NCBI GenBank assembly: GCA_009777715.1
Contig: WRLH01000032.1
Coordinates: forward strand, 1 to 32,186
Source: Lachnospiraceae bacterium
GTDB taxonomy: Bacteria > Bacillota > Clostridia > Lachnospirales > Lachnospiraceae
DNA length: 32,186 nt
Reading direction: 5' to 3'
Shown here piece after piece: positions 7,368 to 15,142 of this stretch. The notes under the pieces were generated by a model that saw only the letters and a list, made by a program, of their open reading frames with translations, was not told the origin of the DNA and ran no database searches. Every line of letters begins with the position of its first letter. Position 1 is the first letter of the stretch. The position numbers and the translations under genes were made by a program.

Positions 7368-7958
7368 CTACGCTTGCCGCTCATAACTATATTTATTGCG
7401 CATTTTCTCATAATACTTGTTAATGACAAGCACCATCTCATGATCCCCGGCGATATTGTCCGGGTGGAACATCTTGATCAAATCTTTGTAGCGTTTCTTG
7501 AGCGATAATGGGCTACTGACCCCACGGAACAAATATTCAACCGTATCATAACGCCCATAGCTTGATTCGCGGGCATAAGCTTCTTTTTCAGCAATGAAAT
7601 GAACCTTGTCTTTTTCAAATTTGCGCTTGTCCATGTCAAGCTGGCTAAAGCCGCTTTTTAGTATTTCCATTTTTTTATCAAAAAAAGCCATGTCCTCTTT
7701 AAGCCGCTTCTTTTCGCGAGCCAGCTTTTGATTTAGATCTTTCATTTCATCTTGGAACTGCTTACGCTCGACGCTAAACTTCTTTTCCATCTGATTAAGC
7801 TTGTCCTGGGCCGCGGTGATCCGGTTATTCTCATCAAATAACCAAGCCTTAAGTTCATTAAGCTCCTCAAAAGAGTCCTGTTCCAAGGCTTCCTTACGGC
7901 TTAGCAGATCTTTTACAGAAACCTCTTCGCTTGGCTTGTCTAATTTTAATGTATCCAT
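7368..7958 (-). CDS. Coiled-coil protein with C-terminal J (DnaJ) domain
   Basis: A 196-residue protein. Residues about 25-120 are a highly charged heptad-rich coiled coil (many K/E, LNQKLAREKKRLKEDM). The last 60 residues form a J domain: LKKRYKDLIKMFHPDN contains the essential HPD tripeptide, followed by a helix with INKYYEKMRNKY. J domains recruit and stimulate an Hsp70 (DnaK). The zinc-finger and substrate domains of DnaJ are absent, so it is a dedicated co-chaperone whose coiled coil probably selects the client. No signal peptide. GAGG lies 6 nt before ATG 7958. The partner is unknown. Confidence 0.85.
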   Translation of the reverse strand: MDTLKLDKPSEEVSVKDLLSRKEALEQDSFEELNELKAWLFDENNRITAAQDKLNQMEKKFSVERKQFQDEMKDLNQKLAREKKRLKEDMAFFDKKMEILKSGFSQLDMDKRKFEKDKVHFIAEKEAYARESSYGRYDTVEYLFRGVSSPLSLKKRYKDLIKMFHPDNIAGDHEMVLVINKYYEKMRNKYSYERQA

Positions 7959-8021
7959 GAAAACCTCGTTCTTTAACCTCGTAATTAATTCTTCTGGAGC
8001 TAATCAACCCTCGGCTGCGTA

Positions 8022-8183
8022 TTATGTCCTGCAAAAATAAAGGTGATAGCCGATTAGCAAAAGTAACGCGATGATAATCAAGGCAACAAAGCGATTGACC
8101 AAAAAAAACATCAGCAACATCCCAATCGCAATCCAAAACGCAATAAATCCAATTACTCTTTGCGCGTTACGCAAATACCACAT
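8022..8183 (-). CDS. Small two-helix membrane protein, 53 aa
   Basis: ATG 8183 to TAA 8022 encodes 53 residues that begin MWYLRNAQRVIGF. Two hydrophobic segments (about residues 11-29 and 33-50) are joined by a short VNRF loop. A basic N-terminus suggests an inside start. A stop lies eight codons upstream in frame, so no longer version exists. The ribosome binding site is weak. The hydrophobic pattern, the codon use, and the place in a same-strand run of genes argue that it is real, but no function can be given. Confidence 0.6.
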   Translation of the reverse strand: MWYLRNAQRVIGFIAFWIAIGMLLMFFLVNRFVALIIIALLLLIGYHLYFCRT

Positions 8184-8246
8184 AATGAACCCACGCCATT
8201 TTTATTCCTTATATCTTATGCTGGGCCCCTATATTTATTGCCAATG

Positions 8247-8642
8247 CTATTCTTTTGCGTCAGGAAAGGCGATTTCAATTGCTTCATCATCGGCAATGAT
8301 GTCCTTGTCCTTTGGTTTCGTGAACTTGTCCACCAAATCAGGAATCATGTCAAGGATTTTCGTCAGCGAATCCTGGTTGCGGATATTAACCAGCTTGGTT
8401 GTGCCGTCTTTGATGACCAAAACCGCGCTGGGGGTCAGCTTGCCGCTAAATGCCCCTGCCCCGCCGTTTTTTTTGTCCCCGGCACTTGCCCCGGCAGCGA
8501 CACCAAAAGTCATATCCATAAACGGCAGGATAATCGTATCGCCGATCTGCGTCGGCTCGCCGACAATCGTTTTTGCGGAAAGAACAGAGTTCATGCCTTT
8601 CATCAATGAGTCAATTACTCCGGTCAAATTATGGTCTGCCAC
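8247..8642 (-). CDS. ytfJ: GerW family sporulation protein (YtfJ)
   Basis: A 131-residue protein with family hallmarks: VGEPTQIGDTIILPFMDMTFG, a Gly/Ala/Lys loop (AAGASAGDKKNGGAGAFSG), TPSAVLVI and a C-terminal region ending in helical ILDMIPDLVDKF. The GTG start at 8642 has GGAGG 7-8 nt upstream. In Bacillus subtilis YtfJ (GerW) is a spore protein needed for normal germination, downstream of the DUF2953 gene ytfI; the same order is seen here with a 13-bp gap. It supports a spore-forming lineage, although GerW-like proteins also occur outside sporulation. Confidence 0.92.
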   Translation of the reverse strand: MADHNLTGVIDSLMKGMNSVLSAKTIVGEPTQIGDTIILPFMDMTFGVAAGASAGDKKNGGAGAFSGKLTPSAVLVIKDGTTKLVNIRNQDSLTKILDMIPDLVDKFTKPKDKDIIADDEAIEIAFPDAKE

Positions 8643-8655
8643 TTTTATTCCTCCT

Positions 8656-9585
8656 CTAGTTCGTTGGTTTATTTTTAAACATTTTGAGCAGTTTGCGGAT
8701 ATTCCGGTCGCTGTACACTTTCCAAGCTGACCATAGGACTACCCAAGAAGCAATCCGCCCGCTGATGAAAAAATCGCCGTTAATAACCTCGCGGTCAAAA
8801 TCTGGTTTGATAGATATATTTTGGCCAATAAATGGGTACAAAATACTGTAAAGCTCCAAAATTTTCGCCGTTGCCGCCGGATCACCGCGCCCAATCAGCA
8901 GATTTACGCGGATTTTCCTAGGTTTTATGCTTTTCAAAATCCGCTTAAGCTGGCCAGTGCAAAGGGAAAACGCCTTTTTTAGTTCGTCCGATTTCAGTAT
9001 TTCAAGATAATAATTAAGGTCGTTAACAAAATCAGAAACTTTCTGCCGGGTGTCTTTTATTTTAGCATAAAAATTTCTGGCTGTGTAGATGATATTTTCA
9101 TAAAACTGCTTTATTTTTTTAAGGAATGCTATGAAGCTTGGTTTTTCCTCTTCCGGCTCGTCTGCCGGGGCCGGGGCCTTTACTTCATTTACTGCCTTTA
9201 ATTCATTTGCTTTATTTACTTCAATTGCTTCAGTTGTTTCATTTGCTTCAGTTACTTCATTTTTTTCTTCCTTAGCAGGTCTTTTATCTGTTGCCGATTT
9301 TTTTCCCGCCTTTTTTTTCTTCTTGGGTCTTTTGCTGTCAAAAATCGTAAAAAAAAGAAATTTAACTCTAATCGACTGCTTGTCCGGGTAGCTATACGAA
9401 ACACTGACTAAGCGTAGAAGCCAGCTAATCCGGATTTTGGCATAGGTAAGCGGGCTTTCGATTCCGGCATATTCGCCGCGCAAGGAATATCTTAGCGGGA
9501 CAAATAAAACCAGCATTAAAAGCAGAATCAAAATTCCGCAAATTGCAAATAAAATAATGCCCGCAACCTTTAATATCGTAATCAT
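8656..9585 (-). CDS. DUF2953 domain membrane protein (YtfI-like)
   Basis: A 309-residue protein with one N-terminal membrane helix (residues about 5-29) followed by PLRYSLRGEY and a DUF2953 beta-rich region interrupted by a low-complexity insert. The insert (about residues 80-150) holds a KKKKK cluster and degenerate VNKANE/TEANE-type repeats rich in E, A, N and K. The C-terminal half includes the DUF2953 signature NLLIGRGDPAATAKILELYSILYP. It sits directly before the GerW gene, as ytfI before ytfJ. Its function is unknown. ATG 9585 follows the upstream gene stop by one base, so coupling is likely. Confidence 0.85.
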   Translation of the reverse strand: MITILKVAGIILFAICGILILLLMLVLFVPLRYSLRGEYAGIESPLTYAKIRISWLLRLVSVSYSYPDKQSIRVKFLFFTIFDSKRPKKKKKAGKKSATDKRPAKEEKNEVTEANETTEAIEVNKANELKAVNEVKAPAPADEPEEEKPSFIAFLKKIKQFYENIIYTARNFYAKIKDTRQKVSDFVNDLNYYLEILKSDELKKAFSLCTGQLKRILKSIKPRKIRVNLLIGRGDPAATAKILELYSILYPFIGQNISIKPDFDREVINGDFFISGRIASWVVLWSAWKVYSDRNIRKLLKMFKNKPTN

Positions 9586-9586
9586 T

Positions 9587-9901
9587 TTAGCCCTTTTTGT
9601 TTAATAAATAATCCTTTAATTTGGCCGTCCCTGTTTTTTCATAACATTCCCCGGCAATTTTTTCTATAATATTCTCCGCTTCTTCCCTGCCTTTTGCAAT
9701 GCCGATAATATAAGGCGGGCAAAGCTTTCTTAATAATTTTTGTTTTAGCAGCGCAGCATGGTAAAACTCCAGCTGGTCAGGCCCATCAGCAAGAGCAACA
9801 ATATAAATGCCAATCAGCCCGGCATTAATTTTTAGTTTTATTTTGACCGCTTTCGGGTTTTTTATTGATGCTCCGACGTATAAATGCTTATAAAATTTCA
9901 C
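9587..9901 (-). CDS. Conserved hypothetical protein upstream of DUF2953
   Basis: About 104 residues from GTG 9901 (start KFYKHLYVGASI), with no membrane segment. It has alternating beta strands (KLKINAGLIGIYIVALA), a QLEFYHAALLKQKLLR helix and a Glu-rich C-terminal helix. An earlier GTG at 9955 would add 18 residues, but a TATAGT box at 9941-9936 would place the transcription start inside that extension, so 9901 is preferred. The family is not one I can name with certainty; position suggests co-expression with the DUF2953 and GerW genes. Confidence 0.65.
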   Translation of the reverse strand: MKFYKHLYVGASIKNPKAVKIKLKINAGLIGIYIVALADGPDQLEFYHAALLKQKLLRKLCPPYIIGIAKGREEAENIIEKIAGECYEKTGTAKLKDYLLNKKG

Positions 9902-9980
9902 GCCTTGATTTGCCTTTCTTCTATTATTAATCTGTACTATATCATGAATCCACACGCACGAGCCAAGTAAATCAATTCAA

Positions 9981-10088
9981 GTCGATACGTCAGTATCGAC
10001 ATTATATCATGATTTCTACGAAATCATGCCCCTCCGGGGGATGCGCACTAAAACTGCGCTGATATAATGTCTTAGCGACATTATATCA
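9981..10088. other. Cluster of nested, mutually exclusive inverted repeats
   Basis: GTCGATAC/GTATCGAC (9981-10000) forms a hairpin with 4-nt loop. GACATTATATCA (9998-10009) is a perfect 12-bp complement of TGATATAATGTC (10060-10071). It encloses three short hairpins: TGATTTC/GAAATCA (10010-10026), CCCC/GGGG (10029-10039) and GCGCA/TGCGC (10043-10059). A second GACATTATATCA (10077-10088) can pair with the same 10060-10071 arm over a 5-nt loop. The layout is cloverleaf-like with an alternative fold. There is no T-run and no tRNA signature. Confidence 0.8.
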
Positions 10089-10135
10089 TAGCACAGACGA
10101 AAGCAAAATTCAAATTTTCTAATTTTCTAAATTTG

Positions 10136-10165
10136 TTTACTGGGAGTGGTGGGGTGTGCTATAAT
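10136..10165 (+). promoter_or_regulatory. Promoter of the HD-GYP gene, predicted leaderless start
   Basis: TTTACT (10136-10141), an 18-bp spacer and an extended -10 box TGC-TATAAT (10160-10165). The -10 box ends only 6 nt before ATG 10172, so transcription would begin at or next to the start codon. Confidence 0.55.
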
Positions 10166-10171
10166 GTCGAT

Positions 10172-11230
10172 ATGAAAAATATTGCCACAATGGCACTAAA
10201 GCCGGGAATGATTATTGCCAATGATGTTTTTAACTACCAAAACGAGCTAATCGTCTCCGCCGGAACTAGTGCCGACATGAATACGTTAAGGAAGCTTAAT
10301 CTTTATCAAATCATGGCCGTAAAAGTCATGGAAGAAATTGATTTTGCGACGACTTATTATGAGAAAACTAGGCTTAGCCAAGGCTTTATTGATTTTAATG
10401 AAGCCTATCACCGCGTCATGCCGATTTATAAGCAAAAAATGATAAATTTTGTCAAAAATAACGTGCCGATATCCATAATGGGGTTAATGCAGATTTATCA
10501 AGACATCGTTGGCAAAGTCGAAAACAAAAATCGCATTCTTGATTATCTGTACAATATGCAGCCAAGCGAAGACGACTTAACCCACGCCCATTGCCTTAAC
10601 TCGGCCCTGATTGCCGGGGTTTTTTCCCACTGGCTGGGAATGGACGCGGCCGAAACAGATACCCTTGTCCAATGCGGGTTTTTATATGATATCGGCAAGT
10701 TAAAGCTTCCTTATTCATTGATATGGAAACCGGACAAATTAACCGATGTTGAGTTCATGAAAATAAAAACCCATACGATGATTGGTTTTGATATGCTAAA
10801 AGACCTAAATCTTAGCGACCATATCATTAAGGCTACCCTCCAGCACCATGAACGCTGTGACGGAAGCGGTTATCCCTCGAAATTTAAAGGCGGGCAAATC
10901 AGCACATACGCCAAGCTAATTGCCGTCATTGACGCTTATGACGCGATGACATCTGCCCGGATTTACCGTGAGTCAAAGCACCCTTTCCAAGTCATCAAAA
11001 GCTTTGAGGAGATGGGCTTTTACAAATTTGACGAGGAAATCATCCGTCCCATTTGCATGAATATTGCCCTAAATATGGTCGGAAACCATGTCCTTTTAAG
11101 CAACGGGCAGGACTGCGAAATCATCACCATCAAAGAAAATCCTATCTCCCGCCCAATCGTAAAGAATCCTGATGGCTTGTTCCTTGATTTGAGCATTAAT
11201 GAGCATTTGGAAATCCAAAGCATTAGTTGA
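10172..11230 (+). CDS. HD-GYP domain protein with altered HD motif
   Basis: 352 residues from ATG 10172; the frame is open upstream but the family start (ALKPGMIIANDVFN) fits this Met. The N-terminal ~120 residues form the region often preceding HD-GYP domains. The HD-GYP domain (about 125-290) keeps THAHCLNSA, a His before MIGFDML, the full HHERCDGSGYP motif and VIDAYDAM. HD-GYP enzymes hydrolyse cyclic di-GMP. Here the signature HDIGK reads YDIGK (Y172-D173, codon TAT), so a metal-binding His is replaced. Activity may be altered or lost. There is no signal peptide or membrane segment. It ends facing the RiPP cluster. Confidence 0.85.
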   Translation: MKNIATMALKPGMIIANDVFNYQNELIVSAGTSADMNTLRKLNLYQIMAVKVMEEIDFATTYYEKTRLSQGFIDFNEAYHRVMPIYKQKMINFVKNNVPISIMGLMQIYQDIVGKVENKNRILDYLYNMQPSEDDLTHAHCLNSALIAGVFSHWLGMDAAETDTLVQCGFLYDIGKLKLPYSLIWKPDKLTDVEFMKIKTHTMIGFDMLKDLNLSDHIIKATLQHHERCDGSGYPSKFKGGQISTYAKLIAVIDAYDAMTSARIYRESKHPFQVIKSFEEMGFYKFDEEIIRPICMNIALNMVGNHVLLSNGQDCEIITIKENPISRPIVKNPDGLFLDLSINEHLEIQSIS

Positions 11231-11368
11231 GCGTTAAACCTCGCCAGCATTACTTTAACTCATTCACATATATCCCCAGCCTGTTACCTGCGACATTCCG
11301 TTAGCATTAGAAATAAAATTCGCTTTATTGGTTTGATTTTCATAATATCCTCGCTTGTACAATTTATC

Positions 11369-11413
11369 CCGGTATTAGGCATAGCAAATTGGAAACTTGC
11401 CATGCCCTACCGG
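11369..11413. other. Long imperfect hairpin between convergent genes
   Basis: CCGGTA...GGCATAGCAA pairs with TTGCCATGCC...TACCGG around a 9-nt loop (ATTGGAAAC). The inner 10-bp stem has one mismatch. It lies in the 235-bp gap between the HD-GYP stop and the precursor-peptide stop. No U-run follows on either strand, so a classical terminator is unlikely. The rest of the gap is A/T-rich and shows no gene. Confidence 0.5.
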
Positions 11414-11465
11414 AAAATAATATGTTTATCTGTTATGCCGCCATTTTAATTTAAAAAAAAATTAA

Positions 11466-11669
11466 CTAATTTCTGCTTACTACACTTGTTGAGACGTTGT
11501 TCTTCCTATTGGCTCCAGTACTGTGAAAGCCGCCGTACTGTGGCGTTTCTGGCGGCGATGGCGTTGCGCAAGTGCAAGAGGTACAAGCACAATTAGGATA
11601 AATACAGGCGCTACTGAACGCAAAAGCCTCAATCGTATCCAACCGGGATTTTTGTTTTTTAAATTTCAT
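11466..11669 (-). CDS. Cys-rich RiPP precursor peptide, CLI_3235-like
   Basis: A 67-residue peptide. The leader is short and basic (MKFKKQKSRL), followed by DTIEAFAFSSA. The core has five Cys (C22, C27, C29, C32, C34; CIYPNCACTSCTC) and then a Pro/Thr/Ser-Gly tail of about 33 residues. The IEAFA motif before a dense Cys stretch matches the CLI_3235-class bacteriocin precursors (TIGR04065) that occur with CcpM-type maturases. AAAGGAGA lies 4-5 nt before ATG 11669. It is the last gene of the cluster, 83 bp behind the lipoprotein gene. The maturase presumably forms thioether or similar crosslinks on these Cys; the product and its activity are unknown. Confidence 0.8.
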   Translation of the reverse strand: MKFKKQKSRLDTIEAFAFSSACIYPNCACTSCTCATPSPPETPQYGGFHSTGANRKNNVSTSVVSRN

Positions 11670-11752
11670 ATTGTCTCCTTTCGCTAATAAAACTATGCTG
11701 CTTTACATATGTTACACTATCTGAAATGCTTTGGCGGCATGAACAGAACTTT

Positions 11753-13972
11753 TTAATCTTGCTCTGACCCATAAATCCCAACCCGGTTTTCTATTATGTC
11801 CGCAACAGCGTCAGCTGATTTTTGCCCGCTCAAATAACCGCCTATTTCCTCCATGATGATGCTATAAATAGCATTATTGGGGCGGCTTAGTTTCTCTGTC
11901 GCTTTAATCGCTGACATTACCTTGTCAAGATCTGCTTGGCTATAACCCAAATCCATCGTCCGGATATTTCCGGTCGTTGTTGTGCCGGGATCATTCATAA
12001 TTCGATAAACTTCCTTTGCCATCTCATCAAGCGAGGCCAAATTCGTTGGAAGATTCATTCTATTATTACATCTGGCATTTTCCATCAAGTATTTCAAAAA
12101 TTCCCATGCCCCATCGGGATTCTCTGCCCGCGCTGCAATGCTGAAATACTGTCCTGGCAAGAAATACAATCCATTGCCATCGTTTGACGGGAAGCCTTTT
12201 ATGGTTATCTCTTCCCCAAAATAAAGACGTTCATAGTCAAATATATCAGTAAAGCTAGATATAGAGGCTACATACATTATTGGATCCCCGTCCTTAATGC
12301 CCTCTAAGAGCCTCATGAGCTCTGCCTCTTGAAGCTGGGCTGCCGGAAACCTGTCAGCGATTGATAAGATTTTTTCTAGCTCATCGCGGTCAAAAAGAAC
12401 CTCATCGGTCAGGGGATTTGCGAACAGGTCGGAAACCATCCGGCCAATGAACCATTCTTTTGTCCACCCATAAAATATATGTGCTGAATCAGGCTTTGTC
12501 GCGATAAACTCTGCAAACTCGTCTAGCGTCCAGCCGATTTCTTTTCCCACGTCGGCCGTCTTGGCTTGGATTGCAAAAAGCCCAAACATAGGGAAGAGTT
12601 CGTATAACTTGCCATTGCGGTCAAGGGTAGTAAAAAGGGCTGGCAGATAATCGTCCCGGTTAAAGCCTGGGTCATTATCAATAAACTCATTCAAATCAGC
12701 AAAAAGCCCTTTCTTGACATAACTGTTTGATGAAATTTGATCATTAAGCACAATTATGTCGGGAATATTCCCGCTGATAAGGTCCAAGTCAAACTGGTTA
12801 AAGCCCTCGCGGTCCCATTTATACGAAGTCACCTCAACATAATAGTGGCGGTTATCACGGTTAAAAGCAGCAATTGCAGGCCCTAGCCAAGTGTCATAAT
12901 ACTCCATCAGCGAAAGGGTCACGGCCTCTTTTTCGATTAACTCTTCTTCCTCTTCCTCGGTGAAGACGGCAGGGACAAACCTGGTCAGGCGGTTAACCGC
13001 CCCGGTTTGTGACCATTCAGCGATGGCAATCGTGTCATCATAAAGGACCGCTATTTCGGCCAGGTTATTGACATTGATTCCATGTTTCAGGCTGTCAAAA
13101 ATAAGCCTTTGGTTTCCTGTCCCCAAATCATAATCATAAAAGCCGCTAGGCAAGCCAAAGAGGATCTCTGCTTCCTTTCCGGCCGCAAAAAAGTGGTCAG
13201 CATTTGCAATTGGGATATGGCTTTCTTCTATGTCATCCGTTTCCGTGTCCGGTATCTGGATAAGGGCCGAAAATTCATTGCCATAAATAATTGATGATAC
13301 GGCTGCCCGCCCATCTTTTAAACGGAATAATGAGCGGAAATATGCTGAATCACGCGGGTTTTCAGGATTTTCACCTGCGGCATTTAGTTCCATGACTAGA
13401 TTTCCTGCTTTGTCAAGCACGTATGCGGCCTCTGCTGACATTAAGTAAAAATAATCGCCATCAAAAATGAAGCTCCTAAAGTACGTAACTTCCTCATTTT
13501 TGCCGAACTGTCCCGTATCGGCTTCAATCCGCTCAAGCTCTGTCCCGTCCCTTTGGAAATGCACAAATTCCAGCTTATCCGGCACTTTGCCGTCACTTGA
13601 TTCAATTTCCTCAAACTCAAGCGACATCGCCCAAAAGCTTCTGTCCGCCAGCAAGTCAAACGCCGCAAAAGTTTCTTCTCCTGAAAGGATTATTCTCCTT
13701 AATTCATTTCCGTCCGGATCGAGGACAAGGACCCTCTGCCCTTCAAACAAAAATATCTCCCTCGCCAAGAACCTGACGGCAAAGGGTGCAAAATCACTGG
13801 GAACGGTGATTTCTTCTGCTTTGTAAAGTTGCTCTTTTGCCTCCAGGATATTGGGCGCAGTCGCCAAAGCCCGGTTGCTGTCCGTTTCTGTTTCTGCTTT
13901 AGCGCAGCCGGAAAGAACTAGAGCCATAAGCAGGATTAAGCCTGTGTATGCAATATTTTTCATCGCTTTCAT
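11753..13972 (-). CDS. Large lipoprotein: beta-rich N-terminal half plus extracellular solute-binding domain
   Basis: A 739-residue protein. Residues 1-22 are a lipoprotein signal with lipobox LSGC (Cys23). Residues about 45-350 are repetitive beta strands (GQRVLVLDPDGNELRRI, DYFYLMSAEAAYVLDKAGN), consistent with a propeller-like domain. From about 365 (VTLSLMEYYDTWLGPAIAAFN) to the end it resembles family 1 ABC sugar-binding proteins, with PDIIVLNDQ, KKGLFADLNEFID, WTLDEF and PDGAWEFLKYL. No ABC permease or ATPase gene is nearby. It lies between the maturation gene and the precursor gene on the same strand, so a cluster role (binding peptide or sugar at the surface) is possible but unproven. 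Confidence 0.8.
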   Translation of the reverse strand: MKAMKNIAYTGLILLMALVLSGCAKAETETDSNRALATAPNILEAKEQLYKAEEITVPSDFAPFAVRFLAREIFLFEGQRVLVLDPDGNELRRIILSGEETFAAFDLLADRSFWAMSLEFEEIESSDGKVPDKLEFVHFQRDGTELERIEADTGQFGKNEEVTYFRSFIFDGDYFYLMSAEAAYVLDKAGNLVMELNAAGENPENPRDSAYFRSLFRLKDGRAAVSSIIYGNEFSALIQIPDTETDDIEESHIPIANADHFFAAGKEAEILFGLPSGFYDYDLGTGNQRLIFDSLKHGINVNNLAEIAVLYDDTIAIAEWSQTGAVNRLTRFVPAVFTEEEEEELIEKEAVTLSLMEYYDTWLGPAIAAFNRDNRHYYVEVTSYKWDREGFNQFDLDLISGNIPDIIVLNDQISSNSYVKKGLFADLNEFIDNDPGFNRDDYLPALFTTLDRNGKLYELFPMFGLFAIQAKTADVGKEIGWTLDEFAEFIATKPDSAHIFYGWTKEWFIGRMVSDLFANPLTDEVLFDRDELEKILSIADRFPAAQLQEAELMRLLEGIKDGDPIMYVASISSFTDIFDYERLYFGEEITIKGFPSNDGNGLYFLPGQYFSIAARAENPDGAWEFLKYLMENARCNNRMNLPTNLASLDEMAKEVYRIMNDPGTTTTGNIRTMDLGYSQADLDKVMSAIKATEKLSRPNNAIYSIIMEEIGGYLSGQKSADAVADIIENRVGIYGSEQD

Positions 13973-14000
13973 ATAATGACCATGCCTTTCTATCTTGCCG

Positions 14001-14030
14001 AAGACACAGCGATTTAAACTGCTGTGTCTT
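14001..14030 (-). other. Intercistronic hairpin in the RiPP cluster
   Basis: A perfect 10-bp stem AAGACACAGC/GCTGTGTCTT around a 10-nt loop lies in the 72-bp gap between the TIGR04066-type gene and the lipoprotein gene. On the minus strand it is followed by CGGC rather than a U-run, so partial read-through, processing or mRNA stabilisation fits better than full termination. Confidence 0.6.
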
Positions 14031-14044
14031 TGGTAAAAATAGTA

Positions 14045-15142
14045 TTAATGCTCGATTAGTAAAGCTTCACAAAGACAATTTGCTCCATCAGTTATAACAT
14101 CAAAGAGGGGGATTTCTGAATCCTTTCTTTGCTTAGCAATTTGCTCTTGCACTTCACTAAGATTGGTGTGGACATAAGAAACTTTCTTTGTTTGCAGGAC
14201 CTCGGCAGAATCGACAACAACATTGCTCACATGAACGGCATTAATATAACTTCCTAAGCGGCAAAACAAATTTTTGCTGATTTCCGTCAGAAATTCCCCC
14301 TCTGCCAAACCTTTGGGAATACAGCACACAAAATAATCTGGGGCAGTAGCTTGGCATAACATATGGCTCTGAATGCCAAACCCATGCGGAGCGATATTAT
14401 TATAACGCATTACTGAATCAGGGGCTTCAATAAGGATAATATCCGGGATTTCTGCTTGCTCCAAATCCATTATGTATGAATTAAGCAGTTCAATTTTCTC
14501 CGCTTCCGTAATGCCATGACGGGCCATAATATGATTAAAACAGTGGTACTCTTTGCCCAGCATCTTGATATGGCAATGCTTTGAGATAACTGCTGGCCTT
14601 AAGCCCTGCTTTCTTAGGCAGCTGGCCATCGCAAGCAGCACCTCATATGTGTCATTGGCGGCAACCAGTCCCCCGACAAGAATAACCGCTGTCTTTAGTA
14701 GCCCATATTTCCCTGCATTGCTACCAGCCTCGGTTGATTGTTTATCCTCTGTTATAATGACAATGCCATCCGGATATAAATCAGTCAGCCTTAACAGCTC
14801 TCTGGGAACATTTTCTTCGCAGTTGTCAAAGTAAACAACTTTTTTCCCGGCTAAGAGGGTGGTTTCAGTAATTTTTGCTAACCATTCATTATCAATAATT
14901 TTGAGCGGAACTCGCGTAAGAAATAAAACCGCCCATGATGGGTCATATGGTTCAAATTTATCTTGGACTAAAAGCCCAAGATGGGGATGGTTTAAGGCAT
15001 AGGCGGCATCCTTTCCGCCCAGCCCAAGGCCGGGGAGTGAGAAAAGCCGCGTAATCGTGTATTTCTCCTGCATTTTTTCGAAATGCCTTACGAGTGGGAG
15101 CATTTCGGCACAATAAGGATATAAAGCAATCGATATTTTCAT
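14045..15142 (-). CDS. Peptide maturation system protein, TIGR04066 type
   Basis: 365 residues from ATG 15142; AGGAGG lies 7 nt upstream, so the longer in-frame start is rejected. The start overlaps the maturase stop (TGATG), indicating coupled translation. The N-terminus MKISIALYPYCAEM, the GIVIITEDK region, the Gly-rich ILVGGLVAANDTYE, and ISKHCHIKMLGKEYHCFNH resemble the TIGR04066 family, which in known genomes accompanies CcpM-type radical SAM maturases and Cys-rich precursors. The strand/Gly-loop pattern suggests a nucleotide- or cofactor-binding fold. The biochemical role is not known. Family assignment is from memory of the cassette and from context. Confidence 0.75.
   Translation of the reverse strand: MKISIALYPYCAEMLPLVRHFEKMQEKYTITRLFSLPGLGLGGKDAAYALNHPHLGLLVQDKFEPYDPSWAVLFLTRVPLKIIDNEWLAKITETTLLAGKKVVYFDNCEENVPRELLRLTDLYPDGIVIITEDKQSTEAGSNAGKYGLLKTAVILVGGLVAANDTYEVLLAMASCLRKQGLRPAVISKHCHIKMLGKEYHCFNHIMARHGITEAEKIELLNSYIMDLEQAEIPDIILIEAPDSVMRYNNIAPHGFGIQSHMLCQATAPDYFVCCIPKGLAEGEFLTEISKNLFCRLGSYINAVHVSNVVVDSAEVLQTKKVSYVHTNLSEVQEQIAKQRKDSEIPLFDVITDGANCLCEALLIEH

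Noticed and set aside
8071-8730. 219-codon open frame on the + strand
   Set aside because: It lies opposite the GerW gene and the small membrane protein gene, has no ribosome binding site and reads as a mirror of those genes.
9998-10071. tRNA gene suggested by the cloverleaf-like pairing
   Set aside because: Arm lengths are wrong (12-bp acceptor-like stem, 3-nt loops), and there is no T-loop consensus, anticodon loop or CCA end.
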